Source: Melioribacteraceae bacterium
GTDB lineage: Bacteria > Bacteroidota > Ignavibacteria > Ignavibacteriales > Melioribacteraceae
Reading direction: 5' to 3'
Assembly (NCBI GenBank): GCA_027036655.1
Contig: JALWEC010000059.1
Span: 1-5,357 of the forward strand
Length of the DNA: 5,357 nt
In this document: positions 1-5,357 of the stretch, piece after piece
Numbering within the stretch: position 1 is the first letter of the stretch
Layout of the letters: each line of letters begins with the position of its first letter
Made by a program: the position numbers and the translations under genes
The notes under the pieces: generated by a model
Told to the model about the DNA's origin: nothing
Seen by the model: the letters and a program-made list of their open reading frames with translations, nothing else
Database searches by the model: none

Positions 1-422
1 ATTTTACGTTGTTCGGGGAGTGGGATATCGGGAATATCCACTGATTCAAGTTGAGATTTATTTATTGCTTTAAAAGTACTTCCAGTACCTAAACTCGCAA
101 TATTGTTCTCCTGTGAAATTAAATTAAAATATAAGAATTTTTGATCAAAATTATTTGCTCTAATTGCAGCAAGACCTCTTCCAATACAACATTTCTTATT
201 GGCAATGTTAACAGGTCCAACAGGAGCACGGACAGATATTAGTATGTCTCCTTCTTCAGCAACTTTAGAAGGTGATGTGCAGTATTTTTTAGGTTTTGGG
301 TTAATAAATCCAAAATCTGTTTTACCTTGATAAAATGGTAATCCCTTTCCGTCATCATTATATGTTGATGATGGTGGCGATTGTCCCATAATCAGCTTTG
401 CTATTTCAACTAGTTTACTCAT
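1..422 (-). CDS. hsdS: Type I restriction-modification specificity subunit HsdS, N-terminal part (runs off left edge)
   Basis: I translated this by hand from the ATG at 422-420; 140 codons are open to the left edge, with no stop. HsdS is the DNA-recognition subunit that positions HsdM (and HsdR) on a bipartite target. The visible part matches one target-recognition domain (TRD1): an early GQSPPSSTYN motif (residues 13-22), then LPFYQGKTDFG (28-38), EEGDILISVRAPVGPVN (56-72), IGRGLAAIRA (80-89), GTGSTFKAINKSQLES (112-127) and the closing IPLPEQRK (133-140). The last motif normally leads into the central conserved helix, so the spacer helix, TRD2 and second helix should lie beyond the edge. The start shares ATGA with the stop of the preceding gene, which favours translational coupling and supports this start. 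By hand count bases 1-420 are about 34% G+C, poorer than the glycosyltransferase block. The family call is strong; the target sequence cannot be predicted. Confidence 0.93.
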   Translation of the reverse strand, partial: MSKLVEIAKLIMGQSPPSSTYNDDGKGLPFYQGKTDFGFINPKPKKYCTSPSKVAEEGDILISVRAPVGPVNIANKKCCIGRGLAAIRANNFDQKFLYFNLISQENNIASLGTGSTFKAINKSQLESVDIPDIPLPEQRK

Positions 423-1339
423 ATCCCCAACTTTTTAAAAATCACCAAAGAATCCTTATCCATTTTTGAAAACGCAAACCATTTCTTACCCAAATCTTTT
501 AATGATGCGCCAATATTGTAAACATCGGTTTTATCAATTAGCAAAAAACGGTCGTGAGAAGCATTGAATTTATGAAGCGTAAGTTCTCTATATTGTGCAT
601 TAAATTTTTTGGCGTCTTCACTTAAAGCCCGGCTGATATTTTTTGTGTAAATATCCACGCTAACGCCTTTTTTCTTTTTGGCAAAAAGCGATAGCACAGA
701 TTCGTCCACATAGTTGTCTATGAGTATCAGGCTCTGTTTTGCCTTTTTCACCAAATCGCTGATAAACACCCATGCATCAAACACTTGCCCGTTAAAGAAA
801 ATACCTTGTTTAGGTTTCAGTTCTTTATTTTCCATTGCATTCAGTAAGCCTTGCACTTTTTCATCTGTGGCAATTTGCTTTTTTTCAATTGCGCTGATAC
901 GTTTAAGCAATTCGGCATTTTCCAAAAGGAAATGTCGCATTTTAACAAATGCATCCATAATCATAACACTGGTACGAACTGCAGTTTCGGTTTTAAGCAC
1001 AGCGGAAAGCATAGCCACGCCTTGTTCAGTAAAAGCATAAGGCAGATATTTTCGATGTTGTCCTCTTCCGGTTTTTAAGGTGCCATTTTGTAACCTTAGA
1101 GAACTATCCGGCTTTATGTCGCCATTTTGGAACCTCAAATTTTCGTATTCTTCTTTCGTGAGTTGAAACATAAACGATTCCGGGAATCGATCATGATTTC
1201 GTTTAACGGCGCGGTTGAGATACTTGGTTTCAATGCCGTATAAATCAGCCAAATTCTCGTCAATCATAACTTGTTTGCCACGAATGGTAAAGATTAAATT
1301 CAGAATATTTTGATGATATTTTTGAACGGATTTATCCAT
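419..1339 (-). CDS. ORF6N-domain protein with C-terminal phospholipase-D-like domain, nested between hsdM and hsdS
   Basis: The 306-residue protein has two recognisable parts. Residues about 11-115 match the ORF6N domain, a presumed DNA-binding module of phage and bacterial proteins: TIRGKQVMIDENLADLYGIE (18-37), LNRAVKRN (41-48), RFPESFMFQLTKEE (51-64) and YLPYAFTEQGVAMLS (98-112). A charged, probably coiled-coil stretch follows (about 135-175). Residues about 180-295 resemble a PLD-superfamily domain: ISDLVKKAKQSLILIDNYVD (193-212), SHDRFLLID (261-269), then GASLKDLGKKWFAFSKMD (277-294). The motif H262-x-R264-x4-D269 resembles the HKD signature with Lys replaced by Arg, and only one copy is present. 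Some PLD nucleases, such as BfiI, have one HKD motif per chain and form the active site in a dimer, but activity here is unproven. The ATG overlaps the hsdM stop by one base (TAATG), and the stop overlaps the hsdS start by four. ORF6N/RhuM-like genes are known near type I RM genes; their role is unclear. It could be a regulator, an accessory nuclease or a specificity modulator. Confidence 0.88.
   Translation of the reverse strand: MDKSVQKYHQNILNLIFTIRGKQVMIDENLADLYGIETKYLNRAVKRNHDRFPESFMFQLTKEEYENLRFQNGDIKPDSSLRLQNGTLKTGRGQHRKYLPYAFTEQGVAMLSAVLKTETAVRTSVMIMDAFVKMRHFLLENAELLKRISAIEKKQIATDEKVQGLLNAMENKELKPKQGIFFNGQVFDAWVFISDLVKKAKQSLILIDNYVDESVLSLFAKKKKGVSVDIYTKNISRALSEDAKKFNAQYRELTLHKFNASHDRFLLIDKTDVYNIGASLKDLGKKWFAFSKMDKDSLVIFKKLGI
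426..438. repeat. 13-bp direct repeat, copy A (3' end of the ORF6N gene)
   Basis: The plus-strand sequence CCCAACTTTTTAA is identical to the copy at 1346-1358. On the coding strand it reads TTAAAAAGTTGGG and encodes the Lys-Lys-Leu-Gly tail of the ORF6N protein. It lies four bases from the hsdS start codon. The two copies are 920 bp apart start to start and in the same codon phase. Confidence 0.9.
1073..1138 (-). repeat. Imperfect 9-codon repeat inside the ORF6N gene
   Basis: Residues 68-76 (LRFQNGDIK, bases 1112-1138) and 81-89 (LRLQNGTLK, bases 1073-1099) are near copies 39 bp apart. By hand alignment 20 of 27 bases match. The unit sits in the loop before the conserved YLPYAFTEQG motif, and the period is a multiple of three, so gain or loss of a unit would keep the frame. 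Confidence 0.7.
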
Positions 1340-2910
1340 TATACGCCCAACTTTTTAAGAATATTTTTCACTTCGTTGTCTATCTCAACTGCTTCTTCTT
1401 CCAACATATTCAATTCTTTCACAATTTCGCCAATAGGGCGGTAAGTTTCAGCATCGTTAATTTGTATGTAACGGCTGGGGCTTATGTTGTAGTCGTTTTT
1501 TACAATTTTTTCCTTGTCAACCAAGCGTGCAAATTTTTCAACATTTTTAAACTGTTTAAAGGTTTCCGTAATGCGCTCTATTCCTTCTGGCGTTATATAG
1601 TTTTTGGGGTCTCCTTTTTCAAATTCTTTACCGGCATGGAGCAGGTAAATTTTATCTTTCCGTTCTTTGGGTTTTTGTTTGTTAAAAAAAAGAATTATTC
1701 CCGGAGCGGAAGTATTGTAAAAAAGGTTTTCAGGCAGATAAATTACGCCTTCAATCAGGTCGTGCTCAATAAACCATTTGCGAACATTTTTTTCTTTATT
1801 GTTGCTTTGGTTTCCGCTGCCACGGCTTGCCGCACCGGTATCAAGAACTACGGCTGCTTTACCGGATTCGTTCATACTGCTGTAAATATGCTGCACCCAG
1901 CCCCAGTCAATTTTCCCGCCGGGACTTCCGGCAGGAAAGCGTTCCAGTTCGTCATTGATAAAATAGTCGTCGTTAATGTAAGGCAGGCTGTCTCTGCCTT
2001 GGTTCCACATGGGATTTGCAACTACTCTATCGAACTTTTGCAGCGAATTGCCTTTTTTGAATTTCGGATTTTTTAAAGTATCGCCAATTTCTATTTCGCC
2101 TTCCATATCGTGAATGACCATATTCATTTTGCTCATTGCCCATGTTGAAGGCATGAACTCTTGTCCGTATAGTTTCAGTGGTGGATACTTCTTCCGTGCA
2201 GGCATTTTATTTTCCATTTCCAATTCACATTTGATAAGCAATCCGCCGCTACCACAACAAGGGTCGTAAATTTTCATCCCCGGCTCGGCGTCCATAATTT
2301 TTGCCATAATTAATCCTACTTCGGCAGGCGTGTAAAACTCTCCGGCGCTTTGTCCGCTGCCTTCGGCAAATTTGCGAATAAGATATTCGTAACTTCGTCC
2401 GATAATGTCAGGTTCAACATCTTTTAATCCAAGCGGTTTTTCGGCAATTTTTTCAATCAACTTGCTCAAACGGTCATCGTCAATATCTCTTTGACCGTGC
2501 GTTGTAGCGTTGAAATCAATGCGGTCAATAATACCTTGTAAATCTTTGTTTTCTTTGGCTATTTCTCTTAAAATGTCCGTTAGTTTTTGACCTATTTTAT
2601 CGGAGAGTGTACGAATAACATCCCATGTCCTTTCTGTTTCCGGGTCTTTGGGTTTTAGAGGCAAATAAAAACGAACCAGAGTTCTATCCCGTTCAACCAA
2701 TTGCAAGGCTTTGGTACGAGATTTTCTCTTTTCTGCAATACGGTCAATTTCGTCGTCAAATACATCGCAAAGTCGTTTTACAAAAACAATAGGAAGAATA
2801 TATTCTTTGTATTTTGGAGCATCAACAGCTCCATGTATGCTACAAGCAGCATCCCAAATCCAGCTTTCCATGGATTTAACTTTTTCTCCGTTTCCGTTAT
2901 TTTTGGTCAT
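1339..2910 (-). CDS. hsdM: Type I restriction-modification DNA methyltransferase subunit HsdM (N6-adenine)
   Basis: This subunit transfers a methyl group from S-adenosylmethionine to adenine N6 within the target chosen by HsdS, and also forms the core of the restriction complex with HsdR. The 523 residues are a normal family length. An N-terminal helical HsdM domain comes first (about 15-155, including YILPIVFVKRLCDVFDDEI). The family-typical GEFYTP follows (190-195), then the SAM-binding motif I DPCCGSGG (216-223). The catalytic motif IV reads NPMW (299-302), where the textbook form is [DN]PP[FYW], so the second proline is replaced. After it come LIEGVIYLPENLFYNT (385-400) and ILFFNK (406-411). 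The ATG at 2910 is 18 bases beyond the preceding stop, with only a weak AGAGAG element about 10 bases upstream. Met14 (ATG at 2871) is a possible alternative start. The stop overlaps the next start (TAATG), so hsdM, the ORF6N gene and hsdS are probably co-translated. Confidence 0.96.
   Translation of the reverse strand: MTKNNGNGEKVKSMESWIWDAACSIHGAVDAPKYKEYILPIVFVKRLCDVFDDEIDRIAEKRKSRTKALQLVERDRTLVRFYLPLKPKDPETERTWDVIRTLSDKIGQKLTDILREIAKENKDLQGIIDRIDFNATTHGQRDIDDDRLSKLIEKIAEKPLGLKDVEPDIIGRSYEYLIRKFAEGSGQSAGEFYTPAEVGLIMAKIMDAEPGMKIYDPCCGSGGLLIKCELEMENKMPARKKYPPLKLYGQEFMPSTWAMSKMNMVIHDMEGEIEIGDTLKNPKFKKGNSLQKFDRVVANPMWNQGRDSLPYINDDYFINDELERFPAGSPGGKIDWGWVQHIYSSMNESGKAAVVLDTGAASRGSGNQSNNKEKNVRKWFIEHDLIEGVIYLPENLFYNTSAPGIILFFNKQKPKERKDKIYLLHAGKEFEKGDPKNYITPEGIERITETFKQFKNVEKFARLVDKEKIVKNDYNISPSRYIQINDAETYRPIGEIVKELNMLEEEAVEIDNEVKNILKKLGV
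1346..1358. repeat. 13-bp direct repeat, copy B (3' end of hsdM)
   Basis: This is identical to 426-438 (CCCAACTTTTTAA on the plus strand). It encodes Lys-Lys-Leu-Gly at the hsdM C-terminus and sits seven bases from the ORF6N start codon. With copy A it brackets almost the whole ORF6N gene. Confidence 0.9.
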
Positions 2911-2928
2911 ATGTTTTAAATCTCTCTT

Positions 2929-3972
2929 TTAATTATTATAAGCGTTGACAGAGGTAAGTTTTCTTATAATCTGCATTGCGCGTGTAAAAACCGTATCGGC
3001 GTTTATTCCTCCGGCGCCTTGGAATCTGCAATCTTTAATGTTCGCCGGACAATTAGCCGCGCAGTATGATTCTTCAGGTTGGAGAAAGTAGGCGTCGTTT
3101 CCCATCGGACTCCACAACATCGGTGATGCGGCGGGCAGTCGGCAGAAAAGCGTTAATGTGGGGACTTTAAGCGCGGCGGCAACGTGAGACGGTCCTGTGC
3201 TTGAGGAAATCAACAAATCCGCCATTGCAACGTCGATGAAAAATTCTCTGCCCGAGCGACTTAAATAAATTACACCTTCAATGTTTTGCAACTCTGCCGG
3301 AACTTCAAAATCCGTTACGACTACTTTTACCCCGGGCGCTTTAGATAACCCTCTTACCAGTTTGCCGTATTCGGATGCAGGCATATTCGGCGTTGAAAAT
3401 CCGTAAGTTGAATGAACCGCCACAAGCTTTTCGCCGTTGGGGCAGAACTTGTGTTTTCTATCTTCGGACTCCTTTTTTTCTTCTTCGGTAAGATGAATTT
3501 CGGTTGCGTAGTTGAAGGAGTTTATTCCGATTTTTCTTGCAAAGTCGAGCGCGTAATCGGCTTCGTGACGGAGCGGAATGTACTTATTTCTGCTTACGCT
3601 TTTTACTCCGGTTGCGGCTTGAAAAATCTTCCAGCCGGTTCCGTATCTCCGCTTAATTCCGGCAAAGAAGAGAGCGTAATTAATTCGCTCGTCCGGTAAA
3701 ATCATAAATGCGTGGGTAAACTTAAAACGCCTGATTTCTTTTACCTTTTTGAAAAAGTCGGATAATGTTTCCTGCGGAAAATCATCCCAGAGAATTATTT
3801 TATCTACGAAAGGATTATTTTCATAAACGGCTTGAGTATATTTTTTCACGAGAACGGCTACAAAAGCGTCGGGAAAATGTTTTTTGATTTCACGGGGAAG
3901 GGGAGTTGAAAGCGCTACGTCGCCAAGCCGGTCTTGCCTTACAATCAATATTCTTTTCTGATTATTCCTCAT
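2929..3972 (-). CDS. Glycosyltransferase family 9 (heptosyltransferase-like) protein
   Basis: GT9 enzymes such as WaaC and WaaF add heptose from ADP-heptose to the lipopolysaccharide core at the inner face of the cytoplasmic membrane. Relatives in other bacteria use unknown donors. The 347 residues fit the family. The N-terminal Rossmann half opens with ILIVRQDRLGDVALSTPLPR (8-27), carrying the conserved R-x-D-x-x-GD pattern. The C-terminal donor-binding half has VAVHSTYGFSTPNMPASEY (184-202) and ISSSTGPSHVAAALKVPTLT (255-274), the family's hallmark SxTGxxH motif. A cysteine cluster follows (C304-x3-C308-x6-C315), resembling C-terminal cysteines seen in other GT9 proteins. There is no signal peptide or membrane segment, consistent with a cytoplasmic or peripheral enzyme. 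It starts three bases after the preceding glycosyltransferase, so it shares that operon. Bases 2941-3360 are about 49% G+C by hand count. The exact sugar cannot be told. Confidence 0.92.
   Translation of the reverse strand: MRNNQKRILIVRQDRLGDVALSTPLPREIKKHFPDAFVAVLVKKYTQAVYENNPFVDKIILWDDFPQETLSDFFKKVKEIRRFKFTHAFMILPDERINYALFFAGIKRRYGTGWKIFQAATGVKSVSRNKYIPLRHEADYALDFARKIGINSFNYATEIHLTEEEKKESEDRKHKFCPNGEKLVAVHSTYGFSTPNMPASEYGKLVRGLSKAPGVKVVVTDFEVPAELQNIEGVIYLSRSGREFFIDVAMADLLISSSTGPSHVAAALKVPTLTLFCRLPAASPMLWSPMGNDAYFLQPEESYCAANCPANIKDCRFQGAGGINADTVFTRAMQIIRKLTSVNAYNN
2935..2940 (-). promoter_or_regulatory. Possible -10 element upstream of hsdM
   Basis: The minus strand reads TATAAT at 2940-2935, 24 bases before the hsdM ATG and inside the last codons of the GT9 gene. 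No convincing -35 hexamer lies 16-18 bases upstream (GAAAAC is the best I see at 17). The Bacteroidota-type TAnnTTTG form is also not matched. The AT-rich run could be chance, but it is the only promoter candidate near the gap between the glycan block and the RM operon. Confidence 0.2.
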
Positions 3973-3975
3973 TTT

Positions 3976-5091
3976 TCAAACAAAGTAATGCTTCACTTTT
4001 TCAAACTCATTTTCCCAGTTCAGCTCTTCACTTGCGGCTAACGCATTTCGCTTATATTTTTCAAGGAGTTCAGAGTCTTCGGATAATTTCTTAACGGCTG
4101 CGTTTATCTCATCTTGATTTTCAGGATTAACAATTTCTCCCACTTTATAATCGTCAACAACCTTCTTCATTTGCGGCAAGGGAGACGAAAGAACGCAAAG
4201 CCCCGCATTCAGATATTCAAACAGTTTGTTGGGAAGCGCGTAATAATAACTTGTGCTGATATTTTCAATCAGCGTTAAACCGATGTCGGCTGCCGCCGTG
4301 TAATTAAGGAGCTTTTTATGTTCAACCGCTCCGGTAAGAAAAACTTTGTCTCGAAGATTTTCTTTATCAATCAGCTTTTTGATTTTTTCTTCATCAGGTC
4401 CGTAGCCGATTAAAACAAGAGCGGCGTTGTCAATCGTTTTAACCGCTTCAATCGACTGATAAATACCGCGCCCTTTCTGCAGCATTCCTTGGTAAATAAG
4501 AATTACACTTTTTTCGGAGATACCGAATTTTTTGCGCAGATTAAAAACTTCCTCCGGCTTGGGAGAAAGTTTGCGGGGAATATTTCTGATTACAATTATC
4601 TCTTTGGGATGATAAAGTTTTTCTATAAACTCCTTATCCATTTCTCCGGTTACTGTAACAACGTCAACATATTTGATGAAAAACTTTTCGATTGCCGCTA
4701 TTAATTTCTGCACGGATGATTTTCCCGCAAGACCTCCGATTGAAGTATAAAACTCCCGACTGTTGTAGTAAAGCTTTTTCCTTCTTCCTTTTGCGATTAT
4801 CGCGGTTACGGGAAGCGTGTAAATATCTTCTGCGACATAAATATCAGCGGTAATTTCAAGCAATTTTAAAAAGAGTTTGGCTGTGGATTTTAAGTAGAAC
4901 AAAAGAGCGGGGCGGCGGTTAATTTTATAAACAGTCCAATCTTTGGGACTATCGTAACTTCCAGAATACCAATTAAATCCAATCACTTTAACATTTTTAC
5001 CAAGCGCGGAAAGCGACCGGCTGATGTTGGCGATTCGCGAATCGGTGTGGGGATTTCCCAGAAATGCAAAGCAAATGTCGGCGCGCGCCAT
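3976..5091 (-). CDS. Glycosyltransferase family 4-like (group 1) protein
   Basis: This is a retaining GT-B glycosyltransferase, probably using a nucleotide-sugar donor in surface-glycan assembly. It has 371 residues, normal for the family. The N-terminal acceptor half begins ICFAFLGNPHTDSRIANISR (6-25), a form common in group 1 enzymes, and includes VAEDIYTLP (86-94) and YYNSREFYTS (108-117). The donor half contains LIYQGMLQKGRGI (198-210), LVLIGYGPDEEKIK (226-239), VFLTGAVEHKKLLNYTAAAD (250-269) and PNKLFEYLNAGLCVLSSPLP (287-306). In that last segment E292 fits the conserved carboxylate near the donor phosphates. The first Glu of a strict EX7E motif is not present at the usual distance. The ATG is two bases after the upstream stop and its own stop is three bases before the GT9 gene, so the three are likely co-transcribed. 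I see no Shine-Dalgarno sequence of note. The sugar and acceptor are unknown. Confidence 0.92.
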   Translation of the reverse strand: MARADICFAFLGNPHTDSRIANISRSLSALGKNVKVIGFNWYSGSYDSPKDWTVYKINRRPALLFYLKSTAKLFLKLLEITADIYVAEDIYTLPVTAIIAKGRRKKLYYNSREFYTSIGGLAGKSSVQKLIAAIEKFFIKYVDVVTVTGEMDKEFIEKLYHPKEIIVIRNIPRKLSPKPEEVFNLRKKFGISEKSVILIYQGMLQKGRGIYQSIEAVKTIDNAALVLIGYGPDEEKIKKLIDKENLRDKVFLTGAVEHKKLLNYTAAADIGLTLIENISTSYYYALPNKLFEYLNAGLCVLSSPLPQMKKVVDDYKVGEIVNPENQDEINAAVKKLSEDSELLEKYKRNALAASEELNWENEFEKVKHYFV

Positions 5092-5093
5092 AT

Positions 5094-5357
5094 TTATCTC
5101 AATTTTAGTCTGAGAGTATTGCGCATAACCGTCTTTGCGTCAAACTTTTCTTTGAAGTTGATTAAGCTAATGCTTGGCGTCATTGGGTTTGCGGCTTTAG
5201 TGTCCTGTGAAACGCCGATGTCAACATATTTGTAGCCGCGCTCTGTGGAATATTTTACAACTTCGTACATTACTCTCTGAATTGGTTTCAGGTGCTGGTA
5301 ATCATAAAGGAGCATATTGTAAAAACAAAGCGCAACATTTTTGTTCGTGAAGAACAT
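5094..5357 (-). CDS. GNAT/FemAB-like acyltransferase, C-terminal fragment (runs off right edge)
   Basis: Only 87 residues are visible. The first of them happens to be ATG at the window edge, so the true start is probably upstream. The pattern fits the C-terminal end of the BioF2/FemAB-like acetyltransferase group: a strand and helix (KNVALCFYNMLLYDYQHLKP), a helix ending in RGYKYVDIGVS (40-50), and a terminal ISLINFKEKFDAKTV (63-77). In family members the D-x-G-x-S and FKxxF elements close the second GNAT half. Such proteins often sit in polysaccharide and lipid-carrier gene clusters and transfer acyl or aminoacyl groups to sugars or peptides. The next gene begins two bases after this stop, which supports a role in the same glycan pathway. 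The substrate is unknown, and the N-terminal half is needed to confirm the family. Confidence 0.7.
   Translation of the reverse strand: MFFTNKNVALCFYNMLLYDYQHLKPIQRVMYEVVKYSTERGYKYVDIGVSQDTKAANPMTPSISLINFKEKFDAKTVMRNTLRLKLR

Noticed and set aside
714..1078. Two overlapping plus-strand open frames opposite the ORF6N gene
   Set aside because: They are antisense to a clear protein family, show no domain or ribosome-binding site, and overlap each other in different frames.
426..1358. Insertion sequence or integron-type cassette explaining the repeat-flanked ORF6N gene
   Set aside because: There are no terminal inverted repeats, transposase or attC-like structure. The repeats are coding sequence in gene ends, so a classical mobile element is not supported.
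1462..2076. Long plus-strand open frame (204 codons) opposite hsdM
   Set aside because: It lies wholly antisense to well-conserved hsdM motifs. Its product is rich in Phe and Val with no recognisable domain, as expected of a shadow frame.
2911..2928. Possible terminator between the GT9 gene and hsdM
   Set aside because: The gap is only 18 bases, with no inverted repeat and no GC-rich stem.
2945..2970. Plus-strand TTGACA (2945-2950) and TATAAT (2965-2970), resembling a sigma70 promoter
   Set aside because: The spacer is 14 bases rather than 16-18, the pair lies inside the GT9 coding end, and no plus-strand gene follows. An antisense transcript is possible but unsupported.

Overview
All genes in this window lie on the minus strand, so transcription runs from high to low coordinates. 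Genes are packed with gaps of 2, 3 and 18 bases or with short overlaps, and no non-coding stretch exceeds 20 bases. Shine-Dalgarno sequences are weak or absent, base composition is mixed and moderately AT-rich, and the ORF6N-type protein is of a kind common in Bacteroidota. Together these suggest a Bacteroidota/Ignavibacteriota-type bacterium. That placement is an inference; there is no rRNA or other marker gene here.

Right part (5357 to 2929) is a surface-glycan block. It holds the C-terminal end of a GNAT/FemAB-like acyltransferase, a complete GT4-type glycosyltransferase and a complete GT9 (heptosyltransferase-like) glycosyltransferase. They are spaced 2 and 3 bases apart and look like the tail of a polysaccharide or lipopolysaccharide assembly operon.

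Left part (2910 to 1) is a type I restriction-modification locus. hsdM (N6-adenine methyltransferase subunit) is followed by a gene for an ORF6N-domain protein with a C-terminal phospholipase-D-like domain, and then by the first 140 codons of hsdS (specificity subunit), which runs off the left edge. hsdM and the ORF6N gene share one base (TAATG) and the ORF6N gene and hsdS share four (ATGA), so the three are probably translationally coupled. No hsdR is visible. Because the glycan genes lie directly upstream of hsdM, hsdR would have to be further downstream, beyond the left edge.

The most interesting observation is that the ORF6N-PLD gene is bracketed by a perfect 13-bp direct repeat (426-438 and 1346-1358). 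The repeat codes in the same frame for the Lys-Lys-Leu-Gly tail of both hsdM and the ORF6N gene. Recombination between the copies would remove the middle gene exactly and rejoin hsdM to hsdS with a coupled stop/start, so the middle gene looks like a seamless, exchangeable cassette inside the methylase-specificity operon.
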